A DNA stretch of 64,000 nucleotides from contig NZ_JAGINM010000006.1 in the NCBI RefSeq assembly GCF_017876095.1, positions 310,001 through 374,000 of the forward strand, in the 5' to 3' direction. The position numbers were made by a program, and so were the translations under genes. Shown here one piece after another: positions 46,868 to 58,810 of this stretch. The stretch's first letter is position 1; each line of letters opens with the position of its first letter. Source of the stretch: Azospirillum agricola. Its GTDB lineage: Bacteria; Pseudomonadota; Alphaproteobacteria; Azospirillales; Azospirillaceae. The notes beneath the pieces were generated by a model that saw only the letters and a program-made list of their open reading frames with translations, was not told where the DNA came from and did not search any database.

Positions 46868-47479
46868 ATGAACGTCGTCCTGCTCGGCGCCACCGGCAAC
46901 GCCGGTTCGCGCATCCTCGCCGAACTGCTGGCCCGCGGCCACCGCGTCACCGCCATCGCCCGCAACACCGCCTCGCTCGCCCCGCGCGGCGGCCTGACCG
47001 TCAAGAGCGGCGACGTCAACGACGCCGCCGCGCTGGCGCCGCTGCTGGCCGGCCACGACGCCGTCATCAGCAGCACCCGCTTCCAGTCGACCGACCCGCA
47101 GGTTCTGTTGGATGCCATCGCCACGGCCGGCGTGCCGCGCCTGCTGATGGTCGGCGGGGCCGGCAGCCTGGAGGTGGCGCCGGGCGTCGCCCTGATCGAC
47201 ACGCCGGAATTCCCGGCCGCCTACAAGGCGGAGGCCTCGGCCGGCCGCGACGCGCTGAACGCGCTGCGCGGGACGGAGAGCCTCGACTGGACCTTCCTGT
47301 CGCCGTCGGCCCTGTTCGCCCCCGGCGAGCGCACGGGCCGCTTCCGTCTCGGCACCGACCAGTTGCTCGTCGACGGCGCCGGCAACAGCCACGTCTCGAT
47401 GGAGGATTACGCCATCGCCCTGGTGGACGAGCTGGAAACCGCGCGCCACAGCCGCCGCCGCTTCACCGTCGGCTATTGA
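46868..47479 (+). CDS. NAD(P)-binding atypical short-chain reductase (NmrA/YwnB-like)
   Basis: This 203-residue Rossmann-fold protein opens with the dinucleotide motif GATGNAG and continues with the SDVND acceptor-like SGDVNDAAAL and GGAGSLEV segment. It lacks the YxxxK pair of classical SDRs, placing it in the atypical/NmrA-like group related to flavin reductases and redox sensors. It is co-directional with the DsbA-like gene, with GGAG before the ATG. A strong terminator follows. Quinone or NADPH-linked redox stress handling is a guess from context. Confidence 0.87.
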   Translation: MNVVLLGATGNAGSRILAELLARGHRVTAIARNTASLAPRGGLTVKSGDVNDAAALAPLLAGHDAVISSTRFQSTDPQVLLDAIATAGVPRLLMVGGAGSLEVAPGVALIDTPEFPAAYKAEASAGRDALNALRGTESLDWTFLSPSALFAPGERTGRFRLGTDQLLVDGAGNSHVSMEDYAIALVDELETARHSRRRFTVGY

Positions 47480-47508
47480 TTCGTCCCCCGTCTTCCTTCG
47501 CCGCGAAC

Positions 47509-47540
47509 AAGGCCGGACGCCCCCGCATCCGGCCTTTTTT
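47509..47540 (+). terminator. Rho-independent terminator
   Basis: A 9-bp GC-rich stem (AAGGCCGGA / TCCGGCCTT) with a 10-base loop ends in a run of six T on the plus strand. It lies 29 bases after the reductase gene. Confidence 0.9.
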
Positions 47541-47659
47541 CACCAAGCCACAATTTTGTCGAAAATTTCGCCGAACATCCCTCGAACCCGCCAAGACAAG
47601 ATGGGAGCCATCGACCGGACGCACAGTCGATCCTGGACAAACGACCAAAGGTGTAGCCG

Positions 47660-48421
47660 ATGAAGCGGCCTTTCCTCGCGCGTCTTCTGGCGCTTGTCGT
47701 CTCGTTTCCCGCCGTTTCGGCGTCGGCGGACGTCATTTACAACCGCGACCTGGATCCGGATGCCAAGCCGGTCTTGCAGGTCGGCGGCGGCTGGGGCCAG
47801 TTGGAACTCGGCCAGACCGAGGGCGCGCGGCGGCGGCTGGCGGCGCTGGGCTCCATCATGGCCAGCGGCCCCGGCGACGAATCCGCCCGGCTGACCTACT
47901 ACACGCCACCGGTGCGCGGTTTCGAGGTCGGGGCAAGCTACACCCCGATGCCGCGCGGCACGGAGGCGCTGCCCGACCCGCGCGAGGCCCGCCACATGGT
48001 CGAGGCCGCCATCCGCAAGAAGACCCGCATCGGCAAGGCGTCCGTCCGCCTGACCGCCGGCACCAGCCGCGCGCGGGTGCGCGCTGATTCCCGGCGGGTT
48101 CCCCGTCAATCCTGGATGGCCGGGGCGCAGATCGGCTGGGAGGCCGTCCGGCTCGACAGCGACCTGCGCCAGCAGGTGACGGCCGACGGCGCCGCCTCGC
48201 GGGTCTGGAACACGGCGCTGGCCTATGGCGCCGGCAACGTCACCCTGTCTCTGAACCTCCGGCGCAGCTGGGTGGAGGGCGAGCCGGTGGCCGGCCTCTA
48301 CCGGGCCGACGCCGCCTACCAGCTCACCCCGCGCTGGCAGCTGGTGGCCGACACCGACATCGCCGCCGCCGGCGGATCACCGGAGGCGGTGGTCACGGTG
48401 GGCACCCGCCTGCTGTTCTGA
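47660..48421 (+). CDS. Porin-like outer-membrane beta-barrel protein
   Basis: This 253-residue protein has a classical signal peptide (cleavage likely after VSASA, near 23) and alternating beta-strand-like sequence throughout. It ends with phenylalanine (VGTRLLF), a typical signature for BAM-inserted outer-membrane proteins. The LQVGGGWGQLELGQTEGARR start and strand pattern resemble Gram-negative porins of the DUF-type/OmpC-like group in alphaproteobacteria, but it is shorter than usual. An AAGG site precedes the ATG. Its last 29 bases overlap the 3' end of the convergent cysteine desulfurase gene. Pore function is inferred. Confidence 0.78.
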   Translation: MKRPFLARLLALVVSFPAVSASADVIYNRDLDPDAKPVLQVGGGWGQLELGQTEGARRRLAALGSIMASGPGDESARLTYYTPPVRGFEVGASYTPMPRGTEALPDPREARHMVEAAIRKKTRIGKASVRLTAGTSRARVRADSRRVPRQSWMAGAQIGWEAVRLDSDLRQQVTADGAASRVWNTALAYGAGNVTLSLNLRRSWVEGEPVAGLYRADAAYQLTPRWQLVADTDIAAAGGSPEAVVTVGTRLLF

Positions 48422-49541
48422 CCGCTGCCACCAGCCGGGCGGCGGCCTCGTCGACCTCCTCCGCGCGGGTGGTGCGGCCGAGGCCGAAGCGCAGGCTGGC
48501 GTGGGCGTCCTCCGCCGAGCGGCCCATCGCCAGCAGCACGTGCGACGGCTCCGCGTCGCCGCTGCGGCAGGCCGAGCCGGTGGCGAGCGCCAGCTCCGGC
48601 AGGCCGAGCAGCAGGTCGGCGGCGTCGATGCCGGGAATAGTGACGTTCAGGCAGCCGGCCAGACCATTGGCGGCGCCGTTGCGCCGGATGCCCGACAGCT
48701 CCGCCTCCAGCCGCGCCCACAGCCGGTCGCGCAGGGCGGCGATGCGGCGCCCGTCCTCCTCCGCCCGCGCCCGCGCCAGCCGGCAGGCGGCGCCCAGCCC
48801 GACGCAGAGCGCGGTCGGCAAGGTGCCCGGCCGCCGCCCCCCCTGCTGGCCGCCACCCGCCGAGGGCGGGGCCAGCCGCACACCGTCGCGCACCAGCAGG
48901 GCGCCGATGCCCATCGGGCCGTTCAGCTTGTGGCCGGACAGGCTGAGCAGGTCGAGCCCCAACGCCGGCATGTCCAGCGCCCGCGTGCCCAGCGCCTGCA
49001 CCGCGTCGCTGTGGACAAGGGCGCCGTGGCGCCGCGCGAGGGCGGTGATCCCGGCCAGCGGCTGGATGGTGCCGACCTCGTTGTTCGCCGCCATGACGGA
49101 GACCAGGGCCGGGCCGGTGCCGGCCGCCGCCCCCACCGCCAGCGCCCGCTCCAGGGCGTTCGGGTCGACACGCCCGTCCGCGTCCACCGGGACGATGGTC
49201 GTGGGGTGCCCGCGCCGCCGCAGTTCGGGCAGGCAGCCGAGCACGCTGGGATGCTCGACCGCCGAGACGAGGCAGGCCGCCCCCGGCGCCAGCGTGCCGA
49301 GCAGGGCCAGCGTGTTCGCCTCGGTGGCGCCGGAGGTGAAGACGACCGCGCCGGGCCGGGCCCCGACCAGGGCGGCGATGTGGCCGCGCGCCTCCTCGAT
49401 GGCGTCGGCGGCGCGCCAGCCGGCGGGGTGGGCGGCCTGTGGGTTGCCGGCCGCACCGGGCGCCCACCAGGGCAGCATGGCGTCGAGCACCTGCGGGTCG
49501 AGCGGCGTGGAAGCGAGATGGTCAAGATAGATCGCGGACAT
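48393..49541 (-). CDS. Cysteine desulfurase (NifS/IscS-like)
   Basis: This 382-residue PLP enzyme has the N-terminal YLDHLASTPLDP, the PLP lysine at about 205 (LSGHKLNGP) and the catalytic Cys at about 325 in TGSACRSGD. It transfers sulfur from cysteine for Fe-S cluster or thio-modification work. The sequence is of the short-loop NifS/IscS class. No scaffold (IscU, NifU) gene is next to it, so it stands alone or serves a dispersed pathway. The ATG at 49541 was preferred over upstream in-frame codons. Its 3' end overlaps the convergent porin gene by 29 bases. Confidence 0.92.
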   Translation of the reverse strand: MSAIYLDHLASTPLDPQVLDAMLPWWAPGAAGNPQAAHPAGWRAADAIEEARGHIAALVGARPGAVVFTSGATEANTLALLGTLAPGAACLVSAVEHPSVLGCLPELRRRGHPTTIVPVDADGRVDPNALERALAVGAAAGTGPALVSVMAANNEVGTIQPLAGITALARRHGALVHSDAVQALGTRALDMPALGLDLLSLSGHKLNGPMGIGALLVRDGVRLAPPSAGGGQQGGRRPGTLPTALCVGLGAACRLARARAEEDGRRIAALRDRLWARLEAELSGIRRNGAANGLAGCLNVTIPGIDAADLLLGLPELALATGSACRSGDAEPSHVLLAMGRSAEDAHASLRFGLGRTTRAEEVDEAAARLVAAVRTAGGCPP

Positions 49542-49647
49542 GATCGTCGCGCCGGACGGAATGGGGGCGGATCCGTGCAGGGTGGCGGACCCGCCCGCCG
49601 GGGCCAAGGACGTTCTGCGGCGAACCCGCGAATTCCCGGCCGCCGCG

Positions 49648-50520
49648 TCAGGTGGCGGTGACGAACCAGCTCGACTGGACCTGATCGGCCGTGACGCCGT
49701 TCAGCGTCATGAACCGCATCGAGCTGGTGCCGAAGGTGGCGACGAGCCGGGTTCCCCCGGCGACGTCGGTGGCGGTCCAGGCCGCGCCGGAGGGCAGCCC
49801 GATGCGGTCGCCCTCCGCCGCGTTGAAGTCGGTGACGACCAGCCCGCTGGCGGAGCACACGAACAGGTCGGCGCCGATGCCGCCGGTCATGACCGTGCCG
49901 CCATCCCCCTTCAGGGTGTCGTTGCCGGCCCCGCCCTGAAGGACGTCGTCGCCCACCCAGCCGCCGAAGATCAGGTCGTCGCCCGCCGAGCCGATGATGG
50001 TGTCGGAACCGCTGCCGCCGTTGATCGCCGCGATGCCGGTCAGGGTGACGTTGGAGAAATCGAAGAGGCCGCCGTCGGAATAGGTCTCGATGGTGACGTT
50101 GCCGTAGCCGCCGCCTTCGATGCTGTCGATGTTGGCGATCGACTTCAGCCCGATCCGGGTGTTGCTCGTCAGCGCGACGATCCGGTCGGTGTCGGCCGCG
50201 GCGCCGCCCTGAAGATGGAAGTAGCCGGTGCTGCCGTTCGTGAAGACGAAAAGGTCGTTTCCGTCCCCGCCGTTCAGCGTGGTGTGCCCGATTCCGGCGA
50301 CCAGCGTGTCGTTCCCGTTTCCGCCGAACAAAGCGCCGGTGCCGGAATGATCGTCCAGGTAATCGTTTCCATCCTCGCCGTACAGGTAATCGGTCCCCGT
50401 TCCTCCGAAGATGGAATCGTTGCCCGCCCCGCCAAACACATAGGTGGCTTCAAGGTCGTAATACTGGGAGTCGCTGAAGATGGTATCGGCGCCGCTGGTC
50501 CCGTACTTGTACTTGGTCAT
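49648..50520 (-). CDS. RTX calcium-binding repeat protein, secreted type
   Basis: This 290-residue acidic protein contains glycine/aspartate nonapeptide repeats of the RTX class (GGAGNDSIFGG, GEDGNDYL, GGNGNDTL, GGDGNDLF and, further on, GGSGSDTI, GGAGNDTL) and a C-terminal beta-rich segment. RTX domains bind Ca2+ and fold outside the cell; secretion is usually by a type I system using a C-terminal signal. There is no N-terminal signal peptide. The repeats are in two blocks (about 25-75 and 160-215), separated by a non-repeat region. No type I exporter is adjacent. No enzymatic domain is seen; a surface or matrix role is possible. A GAAGGG site precedes the ATG. Confidence 0.85.
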   Translation of the reverse strand: MTKYKYGTSGADTIFSDSQYYDLEATYVFGGAGNDSIFGGTGTDYLYGEDGNDYLDDHSGTGALFGGNGNDTLVAGIGHTTLNGGDGNDLFVFTNGSTGYFHLQGGAAADTDRIVALTSNTRIGLKSIANIDSIEGGGYGNVTIETYSDGGLFDFSNVTLTGIAAINGGSGSDTIIGSAGDDLIFGGWVGDDVLQGGAGNDTLKGDGGTVMTGGIGADLFVCSASGLVVTDFNAAEGDRIGLPSGAAWTATDVAGGTRLVATFGTSSMRFMTLNGVTADQVQSSWFVTAT

Positions 50521-50661
50521 GATTCTGCCCTTCGTCGGACGGTTGCACCAAATCCCGTCTAGCAGGGCAAAATTAAAACCGGGTATCGCATCACGGGTAT
50601 AAATTTTGACGCGGTCAATCCATAGGCACACCAACGATACCGGCGTCATCTTTCAAATGAA

Positions 50662-50697
50662 AAGGCCGCCCATCCCCCACGGCGGATGGGCGGCCTT
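50662..50697 (-). terminator. Rho-independent terminator of the hutI-hutC-hutU operon
   Basis: A perfect 14-bp stem (AAGGCCGCCCATCC / GGATGGGCGGCCTT) with an 8-base loop lies 29 bases past the hutU stop. The minus-strand arm runs into TTTT. Confidence 0.88.
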
Positions 50698-50726
50698 CGC
50701 AACCGGAAGAACGCGCGTGCGCGCCG

Positions 50727-52424
<1,698 letters not shown>

Positions 52425-52469
52425 GACGATGGACTCCTGGTGGGCGGGATCAAGGGTTGGGAGGCTTGC

Positions 52470-53219
52470 TCATCGGTCCTGGCCCGGCGGCATCTGGAAG
52501 CGCGCGCCGAGCCGGTAGCGGCTGCCCGGATGGACCAGCATCGCCACCGTCACGACCTGATTGTGCGTCCCATGGGTGTTGACCCAGGTGCGGCGGGTGA
52601 CGCGCAGGCAGGGCTCGGTCGGCGGGATCTCCAGCAGCGCCGCGATCTCCGGGGTCGGCGCCACCGCCTCGATGACGTGCTCGACCTGCGGCGCGGATTC
52701 CAACCGGATCAGGTAGTCGCCGGGAGTCTGGCGCGCGAAGTCCTGCTCCAGATAGGCCGGGGCGACCGCCGGGTTGACCCAGCGCTCCTCCAGTTGCACC
52801 GGCACGTCGCTCTCGCGGTGGACCACCACGGAATGGAACAGGGTGGCCCCCACCGGCAGGTTGAAGCGGCGGGCCAAGCCGGAATCGGCGGAAATCGCGA
52901 GCAAACGCTCCACGCTGCACGAGTGGCGGTTGCCGCGCGCCGCGATCTCGTCGGCGATGCTGCGCAGCTCCACCACCTCCATGCTCGGCGGCCGCTCGGC
53001 GACGAAGGTGCCGAGCCCCTGCACGCGGGTCAGCAGCCCCTCGTCGGTCAGGTCGCGCAGCGCCCGGTGGACCGTCATGCGGCTGACCGAGAACTCCTCC
53101 AGCAGCCTGTGCTCCGACGGGATCTGGAATCCCTCCGGCCAGTCGCCGGAACGGATGCGGCGGCGGATCGTCTCCTTGATCTGGGCATAGCGCGGCTGCG
53201 CGACGGAGACGGCGGTCAT
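52470..53219 (-). CDS. hutC: Histidine utilisation repressor (GntR/HutC)
   Basis: This 249-residue regulator has an N-terminal GntR winged HTH (YAQIKETIRRRIRSGDWPEGFQIPSE) and a C-terminal UTRA ligand-binding domain (FQPLPVGATLFHSV and RPTYLRVTRRTW-like strands). HutC binds hut operators and is released by urocanate. Its position between hutI and hutU supports the name. The likely operator is the palindrome in the hutF promoter. The gaps to hutI and hutU are 28 and 45 bases. Confidence 0.95.
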   Translation of the reverse strand: MTAVSVAQPRYAQIKETIRRRIRSGDWPEGFQIPSEHRLLEEFSVSRMTVHRALRDLTDEGLLTRVQGLGTFVAERPPSMEVVELRSIADEIAARGNRHSCSVERLLAISADSGLARRFNLPVGATLFHSVVVHRESDVPVQLEERWVNPAVAPAYLEQDFARQTPGDYLIRLESAPQVEHVIEAVAPTPEIAALLEIPPTEPCLRVTRRTWVNTHGTHNQVVTVAMLVHPGSRYRLGARFQMPPGQDR

Positions 53220-53247
53220 AACGGGACGCTCATCGGCGGACTCGTCT

Positions 53248-54516
53248 TCAGGACAGGGCGCGGGGCGCGCGGGCGACGCCCGCGTTCACCACCGCCCGGC
53301 AGGGGTTGAGGCCGATGGCGTAGGACAATTCCGCCGGATGGTCGATCCCCCACAGCGCCAGATCGGCCCGCATCCCCGGCGCGATCACGCCGCGGTCGGC
53401 CAAGCCCAGCGCCTTGGCGGCATGGCGCGTCACCCCGGCCAGCGCCTCCGCCGGGGTCAGCCGGAAGAAGGTGCAGCCCATCGACAGCATCAGCAGCAGC
53501 GAGCAGACCGGCGAGGTGCCGGGGTTGTTGTCGGTCGACAGCGCCATCGCGACGCCGTGGCGGCGCAGCAGGTCGACCGGCGGCATCGTCGTCTCGCGCA
53601 GGGCGTAGAAGGCGCCGGGCAGCAGCACCGCCACCGTGCCGGCCGCCGCCATCGCGGCGATTCCGGCCTCGTCGAGATGCTCGATGTGGTCGGCGGACAG
53701 GCCGCCATACTCGGCGACCAGCTTCGCCCCGCCGAGGTTGCTGAGCTGCTCGGCGTGCAGCTTCACCGGCAGGCCGTGGGCGCGCGCCGCCTCGAACACC
53801 CGGCGCGTCTGCGCCACCGAGAAGCCGATGCCCTCGCAGAAGGCGTCCACCGCGTCGGCCAGCCCGGCGGCGGCGACCGCCGGCAGCGTCGTGCCGACCA
53901 CCTGGTCGATGTAGCCGTCCGGGTCGCCCTTGAACTCCGGCGGCAGGGCGTGGGCGCCGAGGAAGGTGGTGCGGATGGCGACCGGACGGACCTTGGCGAG
54001 CCGGCGGGCGACGCGCAGCATGCGCAGTTCGGTCTCGGTGTCGAGCCCGTAGCCGGACTTCACCTCCACCGTGGTGACGCCCTCCGCCAGCAGGCTGTCG
54101 AGGCGCGGCAGGGTGGCGGCCAGCAGCGACTCCTCGTCCGCCGCGCGGGTCGCCGCGACGGTGGAGACGATGCCGCCGCCGGCCCGCGCGATCTCCTCGT
54201 AGCTGGCGCCGTTCAGCCGCATCTCGAACTCGCGCGCCCGGTTGCCGCCGTAGACGAGATGGGTGTGGCAATCGATCAGTCCCGGCGTCATCCAGCCGCC
54301 CCCGCCGGAGCGGACATCCGCGGCCAAAGACTCCATGGGGCCGGGCAGATCGGCGCGCGGGCCCACGAAGACGATGCGGCCGTCCTTGACGCCGATGGCG
54401 GCGTCGGTGATCGCGCCGTAGCCGTCGGCGCCATGGCCTTCGGGAGCCGTCATGGTGGCGACGGACAGGTCGATCCACAGGGTGTCCCAAGGCGTCGTTG
54501 CGGCGGCGGTCGGCAT
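53248..54516 (-). CDS. hutI: Imidazolonepropionase
   Basis: This 422-residue amidohydrolase has the metal site HTHLVYGG with [11 protein letters not shown] and the segments [11 protein letters not shown] and DNNPGTSP typical of HutI. It hydrolyses imidazolone propionate to N-formimino-L-glutamate using a bound metal. It is first in the minus-strand hut operon. AAAGGA lies eight bases before the ATG at 54516; an in-frame TTG at 54534 is a less likely start. Length is normal. Confidence 0.96.
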   Translation of the reverse strand: MPTAAATTPWDTLWIDLSVATMTAPEGHGADGYGAITDAAIGVKDGRIVFVGPRADLPGPMESLAADVRSGGGGWMTPGLIDCHTHLVYGGNRAREFEMRLNGASYEEIARAGGGIVSTVAATRAADEESLLAATLPRLDSLLAEGVTTVEVKSGYGLDTETELRMLRVARRLAKVRPVAIRTTFLGAHALPPEFKGDPDGYIDQVVGTTLPAVAAAGLADAVDAFCEGIGFSVAQTRRVFEAARAHGLPVKLHAEQLSNLGGAKLVAEYGGLSADHIEHLDEAGIAAMAAAGTVAVLLPGAFYALRETTMPPVDLLRRHGVAMALSTDNNPGTSPVCSLLLMLSMGCTFFRLTPAEALAGVTRHAAKALGLADRGVIAPGMRADLALWGIDHPAELSYAIGLNPCRAVVNAGVARAPRALS

Positions 54517-54540
54517 CGGCGTGTCCTTTCCCAACAGTCC

Positions 54541-54870
54541 CTCCCCTACCCGTCCCGACTCCCATCCCCTCTCCCCCCGGGGAGAGGGTTAGGGTGAGGG
54601 GGACGCATGGCGTGCCGCGAACCGGAAGCCAATGGCTGAGCCATCTTTTTTTCCGGCCTTCCGGCCGTAACGCCCCCTCACCGGCCCTTCGGGCCAGAGG
54701 TCGCTCGCAAGTCTCGCGACCGCGCTCCACCTCTGGTCACCTTCGGTGCCCAGCCGGCCTGCGGCCGTCGGTTCCACGCCTCTCCCCGGGGGAGGAGAGG
54801 GTTATGAAGTCCGCCCCCCTCACCCGGCCGGCTGGTGCCGGCCGACCTCTCCCCAGGGGGGAGAGGCGGA
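54541..54870. repeat. Cluster of REP-like GC-rich palindromes
   Basis: Three copies of a CCTCTCCCC...GGGGAGAGG palindrome occur at about 54566-54588, 54779-54800 and 54846-54866. The first is followed by TTAGGGTGAGGG and the second by TTATGAAGT. Between them lie related CCCTCACC and GGCC-rich inverted segments. The array fills most of the 443-base gap between the divergent hutI and hutF genes. It resembles the element at 32033. Confidence 0.75.
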
Positions 54871-54913
54871 AGAGCGGGTGCCATCGGAAACGTCGAAGGC
54901 GCTTGGCAGCGGG

Positions 54914-54944
54914 TTGCCTATACTTGTATAGTGTTGTCTATAAT
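54914..54944 (+). promoter_or_regulatory. hutF-hutH-hutG promoter
   Basis: A perfect -10 box TATAAT lies at 54939-54944 and a TTGCCT -35-like element at 54914-54919, with a 19-base spacer. It is 16 bases ahead of the hutF start region; a GAGGG ribosome site follows at 54948-54952. The AT-rich content contrasts with the GC-rich neighbourhood. Confidence 0.65.
54918..54931. promoter_or_regulatory. hutC operator: Probable HutC operator
   Basis: CTATAC-TT-GTATAG is a perfect palindrome with 6-bp arms and a 2-base centre, between the -35 and -10 boxes of the hutF promoter. GntR/HutC regulators bind such short symmetric sites with TGTA/TATAC half-sites, so repression by occlusion is expected. Confidence 0.7.
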
Positions 54945-54959
54945 AACGAGGGCGCTTGC

Positions 54960-56332
54960 ATGAGCAACCTGTTTTTTGCCTCGGCGCTGCTGCCGCAGGG
55001 CTGGGCCGAGAACGTGCTGGTCCGCCTCGACGGCCGGGGCCGCATCGCCGCGATCGGGACCGGCGCCCCCTGCCCGTCCGACGCCGAGCGCTTCGCCGGC
55101 GCCGCCGTCGCCGGCATCGCCAACCTGCACTCCCACGCCCACCAGCGCGCCATCGCCGGGCTGGGCGAGTCCTCGGGCGACGGCTCCGACAGCTTCTGGA
55201 GCTGGCGCGAGGTGATGTACCGTGCGCTCGACCGCATGGACCCCGACGATTTCGAGGCGGTCGCCGCCCAGCTCTATGTGGAGGCGCTGAAGGCCGGTTT
55301 CACCGCCGTCGCCGAGTTCCATTACCTGCACCACGACCGCGACGGCCGTCCCTACGCCGATCCAGCCGAGACGAGCCACCGCGCCGTCGCCGCCGCGCGC
55401 GCCGCCGGGCTGCCGATCACACTGCTGCCGGTGCTCTACAACGCGTCGGGCTTCGGCGGCACGCCGCCGACCGCCGGGCAGCGCCGCTTCATCCATGACG
55501 GGAAGGGTTTCCAGCGGCTGACCGAGCGCCTGCGCGCCGCCTACGGCGAGGCCGACGACGTGCGGCTCGGCATCGCCCCGCATTCGCTGCGCGCGGTGCC
55601 CGAAGCCCTGCTGGCCGAGACCGTCGCCGCCCACCGCGCCGCCAGCCCGGCCGGCCCGATCCACATCCACATCGCCGAACAGCGCAAGGAAGTGGACGAC
55701 AGCCTCGCCTTCTCCGGCCGCCGCCCGGTCGAGTGGCTGCTGGAGCGCCACGCGCTGGACGGCCGCTGGTGCCTGATCCACGCCACCCACATGACGGAAT
55801 CCGAGGTCGCCGCCGTGGCTGCCAGCGGCGCCGTCGCCGGCCTCTGCCCGACGACCGAGGCCAACCTCGGCGACGGCTTCTTCGCCGCCGAATCCTACAT
55901 GGCGCGGAGCGGACGCTGGGGCATCGGCTCGGACAGCCACATCTCGGTCAGCCCGGTCGAGGATCTGCGCTGGCTCGAATACGGCGCGCGGCTGACCAGC
56001 GGGCGGCGCACCGTGCTGGCCGGCGGCCCCCGCCGCTCCACCGCCCGCCGGCTGGTCGAGGACGCCCAGGCCGGCGGCGCCCAGGCCACCGGCTTCGAGG
56101 CCGGGCGCCTCGCGCCCGGCATGCGCGCCGACATCGTCGTGCTCGACACCGCCCACCCGCTGCTCGCCGCCCGCCAGGGCGACGCGCTGCTCGACGGCTG
56201 GATCTTCGCCGGCAACGCCAACCTCGTGCGCGACGTGGTGATCGCCGGACGGACGATCGTCCGCGACCGCCGCCACCCGCGGGAGGACGCGATCGCCGAA
56301 CGCTTCACACACACCTTGGGGAGACTTCTGGG

Positions 56333-56336
<4 letters not shown>
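54960..56336 (+). CDS. hutF: Formimidoylglutamate deiminase
   Basis: This 458-residue amidohydrolase has metal ligands in [10 protein letters not shown] near 55, HIHIAEQ near 240, CLIHATH and GSDSHISV. This pattern identifies HutF, which deiminates N-formimino-L-glutamate to N-formyl-L-glutamate with release of ammonia. The ATG at 54960 has GAGGG seven bases upstream and begins [12 protein letters not shown], the family start. It opens the plus-strand operon; its stop overlaps the hutH start (ATGA). HutF together with HutG indicates the five-step route. Confidence 0.96.
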
Positions 56337-57873
<1,537 letters not shown>

Positions 57874-57877
<4 letters not shown>

Positions 57878-58755
57878 CGGCCCTTGCCCGCTCTCCCGTC
57901 TTCGAGCTGACGCGCGGCGACGGCCCGCTGGTGGTCAGCATGCCCCATTGCGGCACGGAACTGGCGCCGGGGCTGGCCGAGCGGCTGACGCCCGAGGCGC
58001 GCACCCTGTGCGATACCGACTGGCACATCCCCCGCCTCTACGGCTTCGCCGGCGGGCTCGGCGCCACGCTGCTCAGCGCCCGCTTCTCGCGCTTCGTCGT
58101 CGACCTCAACCGGCCGCCGGGCGGCGAGAGCCTCTATCCCGGACAGGCGACGACCGGCCTGTGCCCGGAAACCCTGTTCGACGGCCGCCCGCTCTACCGC
58201 GACGGCACGGCGCCGGACGCGGCGGAGACCGCCGAACGGGTCGAAACCTATTGGCGTCCCTACCACGACGCGCTGGCGGCGGAGCTGGAGCGGGTGAAGG
58301 CGCGCCACGGCTTCGCCATCCTCTACGACGCCCATTCGATCCGCAGCCGGGTGCCCCGGCTGTTCGAGGGCCGGCTGCCCGACCTCAACCTCGGCACCGC
58401 GCGCGGCGCCAGCGCCGCCCCGGATCTGATCGCCCGCACGGTCGCCGTCATGGAGAGCGCCTCGGCGAGGGAGGGGTTGAGCTGCGTCGCCGACGGCCGC
58501 TTCGTCGGCGGCCACATCACCCGCCATTACGGCCGCCCGGCGGAGAACATCCACGCCCTGCAAATGGAACTGACGCAGGACCGCTACATGAACGAGGAGG
58601 ACGAGGACGGCCAGGGGGACGGCCAGGGGGACGACCAGGGGGGCAGCGCCGGGCACGGTCCCGCCTTCGCCTACCGCCCCGACCGGGCCGAGCGGTTGCA
58701 ACGCGTGCTGGTCCCCCTGCTGGAAACGCTGGCCGGCTGGCGACCGGCAACCTGA
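57874..58755 (+). CDS. hutG: N-formylglutamate deformylase
   Basis: This 293-residue protein belongs to the N-formylglutamate amidohydrolase family: [10 protein letters not shown] near 24, [27 protein letters not shown] and LYDAHSIRS. It releases formate from N-formyl-L-glutamate, giving glutamate and ending the pathway. Near residues 244-260 it carries an acidic Gly/Gln/Asp insertion made of 12-base repeats, likely on a surface loop before the C-terminal helix. It overlaps hutH by four bases and converges on the GNAT gene. Confidence 0.95.
58606..58641 (+). repeat. Three 12-base in-frame repeats in hutG
   Basis: GACGGCCAGGGG occurs twice and GACGACCAGGGG once, encoding [12 protein letters not shown]. 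The unit is a multiple of three, so expansion keeps the frame. Confidence 0.9.
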
Positions 58756-58810
58756 ACGGCGGGGACGGCAGCGGGGGCGGGGCCGGGGGCGAGGGCGGGC
58801 TGAGCCGTGC

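Noticed and set aside
54498-54959. N-terminal extension of hutF by 154 codons
   Set aside because: It reads through the palindromic repeats and the promoter; the start at 54960 has a ribosome site and the family N-terminus.
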